NCBI GenBank assembly: GCA_035574275.1
Contig: DATLYY010000022.1
Location: 1-64,000 of the forward strand
Length of the DNA stretch: 64,000 nt
Direction: 5' to 3'
From: Verrucomicrobiia bacterium
GTDB lineage: Bacteria; Zixibacteria; MSB-5A5; DSPP01
The notes under the pieces were generated by a model that did no database searches, was not told the origin of the DNA, and saw only the letters and a list, made by a program, of their open reading frames with translations. Both the position numbers and the translations under genes were made by a program. Shown here one piece after another: positions 8,165 to 17,428 of this stretch. How positions within the stretch are numbered: position 1 is the stretch's first letter; each line of letters begins with the position of its first letter.

Positions 8165-8378
8165 CAAGAAAAATTACCAATGCCTGTGAAAGCACGGCTG
8201 GTACGGCCGCGTAAGAGACGGTAATACTGTTGTAGAATCTTCTATTCAAAACCTAAGACGAATGCCGCCTGTAAATTTGCGGCGCGTCATAGGTGTATTT
8301 TCGGGTTGCGCAAGGGGTTGTCGGCCCGAAAGTTGGCTGGCTGCGGTTTAGGGGATATAAGTTTTTTCGATTTTTCAG
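8165..8378. other. Intergenic region before the transhydrogenase genes
   Basis: About 210 bases with no gene seen. Reading frames crossing it into pntAA (for example 8306-9025) are out-of-frame shadows. The pntAA promoter starts at 8379. Confidence 0.5.
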
Positions 8379-8406
8379 TTGCGTCAATGGACTTTCTGAT
8401 TATATT
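8379..8406 (+). promoter_or_regulatory. Promoter of the pnt operon
   Basis: TTGCGT (8379-8384), a 16-nt spacer, TATATT (8401-8406). The pntAA ATG lies 11 nt further, leaving an untranslated leader of only a few bases and no Shine-Dalgarno. Confidence 0.5.
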
Positions 8407-8417
8407 AGCCGGCTCTT

Positions 8418-9554
8418 ATGCGTATCGCCGTGCCGCTCGAAACTGCCCCCGGAGAAACCCGGGTTGCCCTTATTCCCGAATCCGCCGCCAAGCTGGTGAA
8501 AGCCGGGCAGGAGGTTTTTGTCCAATCCGGGGCCGGGATGCGGGCGCATTTCACGGACAAGGCCTATCAAGAAGCCGGGGCGACGGTCGTTGCCAGTGCG
8601 CGGGAAGTTTATGCCAAGGCGGAGCTGGTGGCGAAAGTCCGAGAGGTGATGTCGAGTTCCGAGGCCGGCGGGCACGAGGCGGATTTGATTCCGGAAGGGG
8701 CGGTTTACATCAGCTTTTTGGGGCGGAACAAAAATTCGGAGGCGGTCAAAAAACTGGCGGCGCGACGGGTCACCGCCTTTTCGATGGAGATGATTCCGCG
8801 CACCTCGCGGGCGCAGAAAATGGATGCGCTTTCCTCGATGGCCTCCATTGCTGGTTACAAGGCAGCTTTATGGGGGGCGGGGCATTTGGGGAAATTCTTT
8901 CCTTTAATGATGACGGCGGCGGGGACGATTGCGCCATCCAACGTTTTCATCCTTGGCGCCGGAGTCGCCGGTTTGCAGGCGATAGCCACCTGCCGGCGGT
9001 TGGGTGCCGTCGTCGAAGCATTTGACGTGCGGCCGGCCGTCAAGGAAGAAGTGCAAAGTTTGGGGGCGAAGTTTATCGGGCTGGAGCTTTTGGCCGAGGA
9101 GGCGGTCGCCGCCGGGGGATACGCCAAGGAGCTTTCGGAAGAGCACCAGAAAAAAGAGCGGGAGCTTATCGCCGTCAGTTTAAAAAAAGCGGACGTGGTC
9201 ATCACCACGGCCGCCATTCCGGGGAAAAAAGCTCCCCTGCTCATCACCGAAGCAATGGTCAAGGATATGAAACCCGGCTCGGTCATTGTTGATTTGGCGG
9301 CGGAAACCGGCGGCAACTGCGAGCTGACCGAAGCGGGAAAAGATGTGCACAAGCATAACGTTTTGATTATGGGGCCGGTGAACGTCCCCGCCTCGCTTCC
9401 TTTTCATGCCAGCCAGATGTACTCGCGCAACGTTTTGGCGCTCATCCAGCTTATGCTTACGAAGGAAGGAAAGCTCAATTTGAATTTTGAGGACGACATC
9501 ATCCGGGACAGCTGCATCACACGCTCGGAGGCGGTCGCGGCGGGGAAGGTGTAA
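8418..9554 (+). CDS. pntAA: NAD(P) transhydrogenase subunit alpha, part 1 (NAD-binding dI)
   Basis: The soluble NAD(H)-binding domain of proton-translocating transhydrogenase, which exchanges hydride between NAD(H) and NADP(H) at the cost or gain of a membrane proton gradient. The N-terminus PLETAPGETRVALIPESAAKL-type signature (IAVPLETAPGETR) and the Rossmann segment GAGVAGLQAIATCRRLGA are characteristic, as is the alanine-dehydrogenase-like fold. The length of 378 residues is normal for the three-gene form. The stop overlaps the next ATG by one base (TAATG). The upstream -10 box at 8401-8406 leaves almost no leader. Confidence 0.95.
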   Translation: MRIAVPLETAPGETRVALIPESAAKLVKAGQEVFVQSGAGMRAHFTDKAYQEAGATVVASAREVYAKAELVAKVREVMSSSEAGGHEADLIPEGAVYISFLGRNKNSEAVKKLAARRVTAFSMEMIPRTSRAQKMDALSSMASIAGYKAALWGAGHLGKFFPLMMTAAGTIAPSNVFILGAGVAGLQAIATCRRLGAVVEAFDVRPAVKEEVQSLGAKFIGLELLAEEAVAAGGYAKELSEEHQKKERELIAVSLKKADVVITTAAIPGKKAPLLITEAMVKDMKPGSVIVDLAAETGGNCELTEAGKDVHKHNVLIMGPVNVPASLPFHASQMYSRNVLALIQLMLTKEGKLNLNFEDDIIRDSCITRSEAVAAGKV

Positions 9555-9847
9555 TGGATATTCTATACGAAGTTTACATTTTTCTTCTGGCGGTTTTTGT
9601 CGGGTTCGAGGTCATCTCCAAGGTGCCGGTGGTTCTGCACACCCCCTTGATGTCCGGCACGAACGCCATCCACGGCATCGTAATGTTGGGCGGGATGCTC
9701 GTTTTGGCCGAGGCGCAGGAGCCGCTTTTGGTCTGGCTTGGATTTGCGGCGGTTGTCCTCGGGGCGGCCAATCTATTCGGCGGGTTCGTGGTGACCGACC
9801 GGATGCTGGAAATGTTTAAGGCGAAGAAACCGGCGGCGAAAAAATAA
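9554..9847 (+). CDS. pntAB: NAD(P) transhydrogenase subunit alpha, part 2 (membrane)
   Basis: A 97-residue membrane subunit with about three transmembrane helices (YIFLLAVFVGFEVI, GIVMLGGMLVL, LLVWLGFAAVVLGAANLFGGFVV) ending in a short lysine/alanine tail. With pntB it forms the proton channel. It is one-base coupled at both ends (TAATG junctions), which shows strict cotranslation with pntAA and pntB. Confidence 0.93.
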   Translation: MDILYEVYIFLLAVFVGFEVISKVPVVLHTPLMSGTNAIHGIVMLGGMLVLAEAQEPLLVWLGFAAVVLGAANLFGGFVVTDRMLEMFKAKKPAAKK

Positions 9848-11244
9848 TGGACGCCAAAGTTCTTTCCGATCTCGCCTATCTAACGTCCGCCTTCCTTTTC
9901 ATCATCGGCCTGAAATTCTTGAGCCATCCGGCCAAGGCGCGCCGGGGGAATTTTTTGGCGATTTTGGGGATGGCGTTCGCCCTCGTGGCGACTTTCATCT
10001 TTCTCTGGAGCGGGGGTTCGCCTGCGCGGGGGATGCTCATAATCGCCGGCATTGCAATCGGCGGGCTTTTGGGCACGGTCGGGGCGCGGATGGTGGCCAT
10101 CACCAATATGCCGCAGATGGTGGCCTTGCTGAACGGCTGCGGCGGCGGGGCAGCGGCTTTGATTTCCACGGTCGAGTTCGTGGGCGGACATACCACAGAC
10201 CCGGTCGGTTTCGGCTCTACGATTTTCGGCTGCATCATTGGCTCCATTTCCTTTTCCGGTTCTTTGGTTGCCTTTGGCAAGCTGCAGGGGATTATCTCCG
10301 AGCGGGCCGTCACCTCGACTTTCCAGAAAATTTTCAACGCCCTTTTGTTCTTCGCTTTAATTGCCAACATCATCTGGATTGCGGCAGGGGGCGGAGAAAC
10401 GGCTTTTCTTTTGTTTCTGGCGGGTTCCCTCGTTTTTGGCGTTCTGATGGTCATCCCCATCGGCGGGGCGGACATGCCGGTGGTGATATCCCTTTTGAAC
10501 TCCTTTACCGGTCTCGCGGTGGCGGCCACGGGGTTTGCGCTCAAGCAGCCGGCGCTCATCATCAGCGGGACTTTGGTCGGCGCTTCCGGAACGCTTCTGA
10601 CCGTTCTTATGTGCAAGGCCATGAACCGCTCGCTGGCCAACGTGCTTTTTGCCGGGGTGGGGGCGGGTCCCGTGGCAACGCCGGGGGCGGCAGCGGCCGG
10701 GGAAGCGGCCAAAACGGCGCGGGAGATAACGCCCGAGGATGCGGCGGTTTTGCTCGGCAACATTCAATCCCTCATCATCATTCCGGGCTACGGGATGGCC
10801 GTGGCGCAGGCCCAGCACGTCGTACGGGAGATGGCGGATATACTTGCGGCCCGCGGGGTGGAAGTGAAATACGCCGTGCACCCGGTTGCCGGGCGGATGC
10901 CGGGGCATATGAACGTGCTTTTGGCGGAGGCGAACGTGCCCTACGACCAGCTTTTCGACTTGGACCAGATCAATCCGGAGTTCGAGCGGTGCGACGTGGC
11001 CTTGGTAATCGGGGCCAACGACGTGGTGAATCCGGCCGCCCGTTACGATAAATCCAGCCCGATTTACGGGATGCCGATTCTGGACGCCGACAAATCGAAG
11101 CATATCATCGTCATCAAGCGGAGTTTGAATCCGGGCTTTGCCGGCATCGACAACCAACTGTACTACGACCCCAAGACCTTCATGCTTTTTGGCGACGCCA
11201 AGGGGGCGGTGGCCAAGCTGGTGGAAGCGCTGAAGGCGGTTTGA
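9847..11244 (+). CDS. pntB: NAD(P) transhydrogenase subunit beta
   Basis: A 465-residue subunit with an N-terminal membrane region of about nine helices (1-275) and a C-terminal NADP(H)-binding dIII. Diagnostic motifs are GYGMAVAQAQHVVREMAD, HPVAGRMPGHMNVLLAEA and GANDVVNPAA, all typical of PntB. It completes the split three-gene transhydrogenase. With the ferredoxin-linked kor genes nearby, the enzyme would balance NADH and NADPH pools (inference). Confidence 0.95.
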   Translation: MDAKVLSDLAYLTSAFLFIIGLKFLSHPAKARRGNFLAILGMAFALVATFIFLWSGGSPARGMLIIAGIAIGGLLGTVGARMVAITNMPQMVALLNGCGGGAAALISTVEFVGGHTTDPVGFGSTIFGCIIGSISFSGSLVAFGKLQGIISERAVTSTFQKIFNALLFFALIANIIWIAAGGGETAFLLFLAGSLVFGVLMVIPIGGADMPVVISLLNSFTGLAVAATGFALKQPALIISGTLVGASGTLLTVLMCKAMNRSLANVLFAGVGAGPVATPGAAAAGEAAKTAREITPEDAAVLLGNIQSLIIIPGYGMAVAQAQHVVREMADILAARGVEVKYAVHPVAGRMPGHMNVLLAEANVPYDQLFDLDQINPEFERCDVALVIGANDVVNPAARYDKSSPIYGMPILDADKSKHIIVIKRSLNPGFAGIDNQLYYDPKTFMLFGDAKGAVAKLVEALKAV

Positions 11245-11280
11245 TTTTTCCTTACCGGGAGTAGTTGACCCCACTTCCAC

Positions 11281-11300
11281 CCCTCCCCTCCAGGGGAGGG
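11281..11300. repeat. Small hairpin repeat (CCCTCCCC type)
   Basis: A perfect 8-bp stem, CCCTCCCC/GGGGAGGG, with a 4-nt loop, in the pntB-flavin reductase gap. Shortly after it lies a second stem, CCGGAGC/GCTCCGG, near 11340-11358. It is similar in style to the repeat at 302-322. Confidence 0.4.
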
Positions 11301-11419
11301 CAAGAAAGCGGGGAGTCCGGTTTTAATTTGTAAGGGACTCCGGAGCGGGGGCTCCGGATTACCCAAAAGAAAACAGCGTTGCACCGTCTCCCCGCATCTC
11401 GGATGGAACCTTTTTCTGT

Positions 11420-11425
11420 TATAAT
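11420..11425 (+). promoter_or_regulatory. TATAAT -10 box at the flavin reductase start
   Basis: A consensus TATAAT ends 3 nt before one ATG (11429) and 9 nt before the next in-frame ATG (11435). The -35 position is weak. No Shine-Dalgarno fits between, so translation probably begins at 11435 on a leaderless or near-leaderless mRNA. Confidence 0.45.
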
Positions 11426-11434
11426 CGAATGGAT

Positions 11435-11995
11435 ATGGAACCGATAAAGATTTTTGCCGTGGCCGGGGCTTTGCGGGCGGGGTCGTACAACCGGAAGCTT
11501 TTGGCCGCCGCCGTGCACAAGATAAAGGACGCCGTTGTCGATATTGGTGATTTAAAAGAATTCGATATACCCCCTTATGACGGCGATTTGGAGGCAAAAG
11601 GACTGCCCGCCGGCGTCGTCAAATTGAAAGAACGGATAGCCGCTGCGGACGGGTTACTCATTGCCACGCCGGAATACAACTGGTCGATTCCGGGAACTTT
11701 CAAGAATGCCATTGACTGGGCCTCACGGCCGCCTTCCAATCCCTTCCGCGGAAAAACGGCCTTAATCACCGCCGCCTCCAACGGGCACTTTGGCGGCACG
11801 CGTTCCGTTTTGCACTTGCGGCAGGTCTTGGTCACGCTCGGCGTTTTGGCCATTTCGGAGCAGGTTACCGTCCCCTATGCCGACAAGGCCTTCGACGACG
11901 CCGGAAATTTAATCGACCCCAAGCTGAACGCCAGCTTGCAGAAGGGGGTCGACGCGCTCATCCGCTTTACGACCGCATTGAAGGCCAGTAAATAA
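11435..11995 (+). CDS. NADPH-dependent FMN reductase family protein
   Basis: A flavodoxin-fold quinone/FMN or chromate reductase relative of 186 residues. The phosphate-binding loop reads GALRAGSYNRKL. The family signature TPEYNWSIPGTFKNAIDWAS lies near 80-100, followed by GHFGGTRSVLHLRQVL, which matches the SsuE/ChrR/YieF group. It probably reduces quinones or other acceptors with NAD(P)H in the cytoplasm; the physiological substrate is unknown. An in-frame ATG at 11429 is the alternative start. It stands alone between hairpins and the dockerin-type gene. Confidence 0.88.
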   Translation: MEPIKIFAVAGALRAGSYNRKLLAAAVHKIKDAVVDIGDLKEFDIPPYDGDLEAKGLPAGVVKLKERIAAADGLLIATPEYNWSIPGTFKNAIDWASRPPSNPFRGKTALITAASNGHFGGTRSVLHLRQVLVTLGVLAISEQVTVPYADKAFDDAGNLIDPKLNASLQKGVDALIRFTTALKASK

Positions 11996-12019
11996 TCTTG
12001 CTTTGATTTTCTTATTTCC

Positions 12020-12049
12020 TTGACACGATTTTGGAAGGCGGCGTATAAT
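12020..12049 (+). promoter_or_regulatory. Full-consensus sigma-70 promoter
   Basis: TTGACA (12020-12025), an 18-nt spacer, TATAAT (12044-12049). A ribosome site GGAGG (12062-12066) and ATG (12072) follow, so this transcript does have a normal leader. Both hexamers match the consensus perfectly. Confidence 0.8.
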
Positions 12050-12071
12050 AGGTAGGAAAACGGAGGTGCCT

Positions 12072-13055
12072 ATGTCGCCAAAGGCCGAATGGATTCGGAA
12101 GAGAGGGGTTTTTGGTTCACTTTTGCTTCTCACAGTTTTCTACGCTTTACCAGTATACGCCACAGTTACTAAAATAAGCCCGCAAGGACCTCGGCTCGAG
12201 GTGCCTTATTCGCACGGTTCCATCGCCGCGTCGGAGACCACGGTGGTCGGCTGGGATTTCGGGTACTTGGTTGAAGGGGCTTTTTTGGATTTGATAAATA
12301 CCCGTTTTACGTCCGTCTCCTACGTCATCACTTTGGAGAACCTGCCCGGCACGACGGCTTCCCCTTCTTCCGGGACCATTCCACCGCAAAGCGTGCAATC
12401 GGTTTTGATTTTTACCGACCGCTCCAACGTGCCGGTGGGGGAGTACACGGGCAAAATCCGGGTTATTTATCAACCGGACGACACGATTATCGTCCCCCTG
12501 CACTACTTTGTAGCCGACACCATCTTCGGCGTGGATTTCACCCCTCCCGAGGATTCGGTCTTGCAGCCGGGGACGGTGGTCAACTTCGGCCACCGGGTAT
12601 TTTTTACACTTTGGAGCAAGAACACGGCGGCGGTGAACTGGCACGTCAAAAATCATTCCGGCGTGCGCATCAGCCGGAACTTCAACGCCAGTTTGACCTC
12701 GAAAGGGAACTGGGAGTGGATACCGGAGGATACGGTGACGATTCCGAACGGGACGCCGACAGTTACCTCCATTTCCAGGATGACGCCGACCGGCAACCCG
12801 GTCACGGATGATTACTTTTCGGTTGTCTATCAAACCTCCGGCGGGCCGCCAGCCACCACGCGGGGGGATTTGAACAACGACGGGTTTTTGACGCCGTCCG
12901 ACGTCGTTCTGGAGCTGAATCTCGTATTCCTGAATCAGATTCCTCCGGCGGGAGCGGCGGAAGGGGACGTGAACTGTGACGGATTTCTTACGCCGGCGGA
13001 CGTGGTTTTGCTTTTGAACAAAGTGTTTCTGGACAGCGGGACACTTTGCACGTAA
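12072..13055 (+). CDS. Exported protein with paired C-terminal dockerin-like repeats
   Basis: A 327-residue exported protein. The signal peptide (about 1-30, GVFGSLLLLTVFYALPVYA) is followed by a beta-rich, unassigned body. The C-terminus has two EF-hand-like calcium-loop repeats, GDLNNDGFLTPSDVVLELN and GDVNCDGFLTPADVVLLLN, 20-odd residues apart in dockerin style. Such pairs normally bind a cohesin or mediate surface attachment; no cohesin is seen in this window. The start is set at ATG 12072, 5 nt after GGAGG, not the GTG at 12066 inside the ribosome site. It is driven by a perfect-consensus promoter, so high expression is likely. Confidence 0.8.
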   Translation: MSPKAEWIRKRGVFGSLLLLTVFYALPVYATVTKISPQGPRLEVPYSHGSIAASETTVVGWDFGYLVEGAFLDLINTRFTSVSYVITLENLPGTTASPSSGTIPPQSVQSVLIFTDRSNVPVGEYTGKIRVIYQPDDTIIVPLHYFVADTIFGVDFTPPEDSVLQPGTVVNFGHRVFFTLWSKNTAAVNWHVKNHSGVRISRNFNASLTSKGNWEWIPEDTVTIPNGTPTVTSISRMTPTGNPVTDDYFSVVYQTSGGPPATTRGDLNNDGFLTPSDVVLELNLVFLNQIPPAGAAEGDVNCDGFLTPADVVLLLNKVFLDSGTLCT

Positions 13056-13071
13056 GGCCGAGAATAGAGAT

Positions 13072-14763
13072 TTGAGATTGAAAATTAGCAAAACCAAAGC
13101 GGGTGTGGTTCTTCTCACTATTCTTTTTTGTGCCGCTTCCGGTTTCGCCCAGCCGGCGGATTTGGTTTTTCAAAACGGGAAAGTCGTCACGGTTGATGAC
13201 ACCCAGCCACGGGCGGAGGCGGCCGCCGTTGCGGGAAATAAAATCGTTTTCGTCGGTTCCAATTCCGATGTGGAAAAGTGGGTGGGGCCGAAAACGGAAG
13301 TGATAGACCTTCAAGGCAAGCTGCTCTTACCCGGGTTCAACGACGCCCATTGCCATCTTTTAAACGGCGGTTTTCAGCTTATACGGGTGAATTTGCTCGG
13401 CGTTAAAACGCTCGAAGAAATTCAGGAAAAAGTTCGCGAGGCGGTCCAGCGGGCGCCGAAGGGGGCTTGGGTGCAGGGGCGGGGATGGGACCAGACCCTT
13501 TTCAACAACGGAGCGTGGCCTACGAAAGAGATGTTGGATGATGTGGCGCCGAATACGCCGGTTTATCTGCGGCGGGTGGACGGGCATTCCTCGTGGGTCA
13601 ACTCGGCAGCCTTGAAGCTGGCCAACATCACTAAAGAAACGCCAAACCCGGCGGGCGGGGAAATTGCTCGTGACGAAACCGGCCAGCCGACCGGGGTTCT
13701 GAAGGAGAATGCCACGGAGTTGGTGACGCGTGTAATTCCCAAGCCATCTCCGGCGGAATTGCGGCAAGCGATTGAGAAGGGGCTGGAAGAGGCGCGTAAA
13801 TTTGGTGTAACATCCCTACAGGAAGAGAGCGAGGGGACGTATCCGGGGGTGATTTCTGTTTACAAGGAATTGTTGAACGAAGGGGGGCTGACGGCGCGGA
13901 TTTCGACTTGGATTCCCCTTGATTCGGCCAAATACCCGGAGCGGCTGGCGAAGTTGCGAAATGTTTTTCCGACCTATTCTTCCATTCTCCGGCTGGGAAT
14001 ATTAAAAGGGTACATCGACGGCTCGATGGGGTCGCGGACGGCTTTGCTTTTCCGGCCGTATTCGGACGATTCCACAACAAACGGGATTGCGCAGTACACC
14101 CAGAAGGAATTGGAGCGGCTGGTGTTTACGGCCGATTCGATGGGATTTCAAATCGGCATCCACGCCATCGGGGACAGCGGGAATTTTGTTGCGCTTTTGG
14201 CGTACTCGCAGGCGATTTTGCAAAACCAGCCGCGGGAAAGGCGGCATCGGATTGAGCATTGCCAGTTAGTACGCTTGCAGGATATACCGGCCTTCAAGGA
14301 ACTGGGAATAATTGCTTCCATGCAGCCGACGCACTGCACGTCGGACATGCGCTGGGCGGAGGCGAGGGCGGGGAAGGAGCGGTGCAAGGGGGCGTATGTC
14401 TGGCGGTCGTTTCTAAATGCCGGGGTCTCCTTGGCCTTCGGCACGGACTGGGTGGTGGAGCCGCTCAATCCGATGGGGGGGCTTTATGCCGCCGTCACCC
14501 GCCAAGACCTTGAAACCGGGCAGCCGGAGGGGGGATGGTTTCCCGAGCAGCGGCTGACGATGGAAGAGGCGGTGCGGGCATACACGCTCGGTTCGGCTTA
14601 CGCCGATTTTCGGGAAAAGGAGCTGGGTTCGATAACGACTGGGAAGCTGGCGGATTTGGTAGTGCTGGATAAGGATATCTTCAGCATCCCGCCGCGAGAG
14701 GTGTTGGCTACCTCGGTGGTGATGACGGTTATGGACGGGAAGGTCGTTTACCGCAAGAAATAG
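13072..14763 (+). CDS. Exported amidohydrolase (YtcJ/Amidohydrolase_3 family)
   Basis: A metal-dependent hydrolase of 563 residues with a signal peptide (AGVVLLTILFCAASGFAQ). It has FNDAHCHL with H93 and H95 as the HxH metal pair, later HAIGDSG and RRHRIEHCQL, and FGTDWVVEPLNP supplying the catalytic aspartate. The C-terminal composite beta domain (GKLADLVVLDKD) is typical. Substrate is unknown; relatives act on formamides and cyclic amides. The start is TTG (13072), 16 nt after the preceding stop, with only a weak purine-rich site. It is probably cotranscribed with the dockerin-like gene. Confidence 0.88.
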   Translation: MRLKISKTKAGVVLLTILFCAASGFAQPADLVFQNGKVVTVDDTQPRAEAAAVAGNKIVFVGSNSDVEKWVGPKTEVIDLQGKLLLPGFNDAHCHLLNGGFQLIRVNLLGVKTLEEIQEKVREAVQRAPKGAWVQGRGWDQTLFNNGAWPTKEMLDDVAPNTPVYLRRVDGHSSWVNSAALKLANITKETPNPAGGEIARDETGQPTGVLKENATELVTRVIPKPSPAELRQAIEKGLEEARKFGVTSLQEESEGTYPGVISVYKELLNEGGLTARISTWIPLDSAKYPERLAKLRNVFPTYSSILRLGILKGYIDGSMGSRTALLFRPYSDDSTTNGIAQYTQKELERLVFTADSMGFQIGIHAIGDSGNFVALLAYSQAILQNQPRERRHRIEHCQLVRLQDIPAFKELGIIASMQPTHCTSDMRWAEARAGKERCKGAYVWRSFLNAGVSLAFGTDWVVEPLNPMGGLYAAVTRQDLETGQPEGGWFPEQRLTMEEAVRAYTLGSAYADFREKELGSITTGKLADLVVLDKDIFSIPPREVLATSVVMTVMDGKVVYRKK

Positions 14764-14800
14764 CTTGGCAGATTTGCCCTTTCAAACGTATTTTATTTCC

Positions 14801-15559
14801 GTGAGAAAGACAAGTTTTCTTCTATTCTTTGTCTGTCTTGTGGCTTTAGCCGGGTCGGAATGTTTTAGCGCCTCCCTTCCTTTCAGCGCCAAGGCGGATG
14901 ACGGGCTGGTGCTCAAAGGAACTTTGTACTTGCCGGATGGAGTCAAGGAGGCGCGGCCGGTGGTGATTTTGTTGCCGAAGATGGCCAGCGACCGGAAAAG
15001 TTGGGGGGACTTTCCCAAAAAAATTTCGGCCGCCGGATACGCCGTTCTGGCCTTGGACCAGCGGGGGCACGGCGAGTCGGTCTGGCAGGGGAAGAAGAAA
15101 CGGAGTTTTTTGAAATTCACCAATTTTGATTTTGCACGGATGGTCACGGATTTGGACGCCGTATTGGCTGCTTTGTCCAAGCAAAAGAAGGCGGACGTCA
15201 GCCGGGTGGCCATCTATGGGGCCTCCATCGGGGCGAACGTGGCCTTGGTGTATGGCGCCGGCCATCCGGAAGTGAGGGCGGTGGCGCTTTTGTCGCCGGG
15301 GATGGATTACAAGGGGATTACCCCGGCGGATGCGGTTGTTTCCTGGGGCCACCGGCCGGCCCTCATCGTAGCGGCGGAAAAGGACGGCTATTCAGCTTTG
15401 AGTTCACGAAAACTGGCAAGCAAAATAGGGGAAAACGCCATGCTTAAAATGTACGAAGGGAAAGAGCACGGGACGGGGCTTTTTACGGAACAAAAAGATT
15501 TCGGGCCGTTTCTTTTCGACTGGACGCTAGCGAATTTTCCCGTTACCTCTCCCAAATAG
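14801..15559 (+). CDS. Exported alpha/beta hydrolase
   Basis: A serine hydrolase of about 252 residues. A signal peptide (RKTSFLLFFVCLVALAGS) precedes the fold. The nucleophile elbow is GASIGAN, the acid lies in AAEKDGYSA, and the histidine in GKEHGTG, giving a complete triad. ALDQRGHGES marks the usual oxyanion-side turn. I prefer the GTG at 14801 because it gives a compact signal peptide; a TTG at 14765, immediately after the amidohydrolase stop, is the alternative. The gene abuts the methyltransferase gene with no gap. Substrate is unknown. Confidence 0.82.
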   Translation: MRKTSFLLFFVCLVALAGSECFSASLPFSAKADDGLVLKGTLYLPDGVKEARPVVILLPKMASDRKSWGDFPKKISAAGYAVLALDQRGHGESVWQGKKKRSFLKFTNFDFARMVTDLDAVLAALSKQKKADVSRVAIYGASIGANVALVYGAGHPEVRAVALLSPGMDYKGITPADAVVSWGHRPALIVAAEKDGYSALSSRKLASKIGENAMLKMYEGKEHGTGLFTEQKDFGPFLFDWTLANFPVTSPK

Positions 15560-17428
15560 ATGGAAAACCCCTTCTTAGAACGGCTGAAAAAAGGGCCCAT
15601 CCTCTGCGACGGGGCAATGGGGACGATGCTCTATCAAAAAGGAGTATCTTTTGAGCGCTGTTTTGACGAGCTGAACATCTCCCATCCGGAACTCATCGCC
15701 GATATTCACCGGGCGTACATCAAGGCAGGGGCGGAAATCATCGAGACCAACACGTTTGGCGCCAACCGGTACCGGCTCTCGACATATGGATTGGAGAAGC
15801 AGACGGTAAAAATCAACCGGCAGGGGGCAAAAATCGCCCGGGATGCGCGGGAGATCGAGGGGAAATCGGTTTTCGTGGCGGGGGCCATGGGGCCGCTTGG
15901 AAAACCGCTGTATCCCATCGGAAAAATCAGGGAGAAAGAGGCATTTGACGCATTCAAGGAGCAGGCGGAGGGGCTTTTGGAAGGGGGAGTTGACCTATTT
16001 ATCGTTGAAACGCAGAGTGATTTGAAAGAGGTGGAGCAGGCCGTTTTGGCCATCCGGTCGCTTTCTCAACTTCCCATAATCGCGCAGATGAGTTTCACGG
16101 AAGAGGGAAAAACCACCACCGGCACCGGCCCAGCCGAAGCAACGAAATTTCTTTCCAACCTGCCGGTGGAAGTCATTGGCGCGAACTGCTCGGTGGGGCC
16201 GCAGGGGGTTTTGGCGGTGGTTTCGCAAATGGCGCACGAGACGAAGAAATATGTTTCTGCCCAGCCGAACGCCGGGCTGCCGCGGCTGGTTTCCGGGCGG
16301 TTCGTTTATTCCACGCCGCCGGAGTACTTCGCCGAATACACACGCTACTTTCTGGCGACGGGAGTCACCCTCGTGGGCGGCTGCTGCGGCACCACGCCGG
16401 CACATACGGAAGCGATGGCGGAGGCCTTGGTTCATTTTGCGGAAAGGAAAGTTTTGCCGGAGACGGTGGAGGTTATCTCTTTTCCCGCGGAGGAGGAGAA
16501 ACGGGAGTTTATGCCCGGGCGGCCGACGGGGCTGGCGGCAAAGCTGGGTAAAAAGTTTGTCATCTCGGTGGAGCTGGACCCGCCGCGGGGGATTAATCCG
16601 GAAAAACTTTTGAAGGCGGCGGCGCGGATTAAAGAAGCGGGCGTGGACTGCGTGAACATCGGGGATTCGCCGATGGCGCGGGTGCGGATGGGATGCCTTT
16701 CAGTCGCCTATATGGTGCACCAGCAGGTGGGGATTGACGTCGTGATTCACTTCACCACCCGTGACCGGAATTTGATGGGGATTCAGTCCGATTTATTGGG
16801 GGCGCACGCCTTGGGCATTCGCAACGTTTTGGCCATTACCGGCGATCCTCCCACGGTCGGGGATTATCCCCATGCCACGGGGGTTTTTGACATCGATTCG
16901 GTCGGTCTCTTGAAGGTTTTGACCAAGCTGAACACCGGGGCGGACTGGAACGGAAACTCCATTGGCAATCCCACTGAGTTCTTCATCGGCTGCGGCGTCA
17001 ATCCCACGGCCGAGGATATGGAACGGGAGGTGGAGCGGTTCCATCAAAAGTTAGAAGCCGGTGCACAGTTCGTTTTCACCCAGCCGTTGTATGACCGGCG
17101 GGTTTTGGAAGAATTTTTGAAGCGGGTCAAAGGGGTGAGAATTCCCATTCTTCTGGGGATTTTGCCCTTGCAGAGTTCGCGGCACGCCGAGTTTCTGCAC
17201 AACGAGGTTCCGGGTATAACCATTCCGGAGCCGGCCCGGCGGGAGATGCGGGAGGCAAAGGACAAAGGGCCGGAAGTCGGCATTGAGATGGCGCGCGTAT
17301 TTTTGGAGGAAGTGAAGGATTTGGTCGCGGGCACGTATTTGATGCCGTCGTTCGGGCGGTACGAGCAGGTTTTGGAAGTGGTGAAAAACGTTTTACCGAA
17401 GGAGGAGGTTGTTAAAACGACGCGATGA
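15560..17428 (+). CDS. Fused homocysteine S-methyltransferase / methylenetetrahydrofolate reductase (YitJ type)
   Basis: A 622-residue fusion of two one-carbon enzymes. Residues 1-290 are a homocysteine methyltransferase: DGAMGTMLYQKG, the zinc cysteine in GANCSVGPQG, and the pair in VGGCCGTTPAHTEAM. Residues 325-615 are an MTHFR-type TIM barrel (SVELDPPRGINPEKLLKAA, LAITGDPPTVGDYP, FTQPLYD). Together they would supply methyl groups to methionine synthesis from methylene-THF. The same fusion is known from Firmicutes and other groups as YitJ. It starts directly after the previous stop, and its own stop overlaps the next ATG by four bases (ATGA). Confidence 0.93.
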   Translation: MENPFLERLKKGPILCDGAMGTMLYQKGVSFERCFDELNISHPELIADIHRAYIKAGAEIIETNTFGANRYRLSTYGLEKQTVKINRQGAKIARDAREIEGKSVFVAGAMGPLGKPLYPIGKIREKEAFDAFKEQAEGLLEGGVDLFIVETQSDLKEVEQAVLAIRSLSQLPIIAQMSFTEEGKTTTGTGPAEATKFLSNLPVEVIGANCSVGPQGVLAVVSQMAHETKKYVSAQPNAGLPRLVSGRFVYSTPPEYFAEYTRYFLATGVTLVGGCCGTTPAHTEAMAEALVHFAERKVLPETVEVISFPAEEEKREFMPGRPTGLAAKLGKKFVISVELDPPRGINPEKLLKAAARIKEAGVDCVNIGDSPMARVRMGCLSVAYMVHQQVGIDVVIHFTTRDRNLMGIQSDLLGAHALGIRNVLAITGDPPTVGDYPHATGVFDIDSVGLLKVLTKLNTGADWNGNSIGNPTEFFIGCGVNPTAEDMEREVERFHQKLEAGAQFVFTQPLYDRRVLEEFLKRVKGVRIPILLGILPLQSSRHAEFLHNEVPGITIPEPARREMREAKDKGPEVGIEMARVFLEEVKDLVAGTYLMPSFGRYEQVLEVVKNVLPKEEVVKTTR

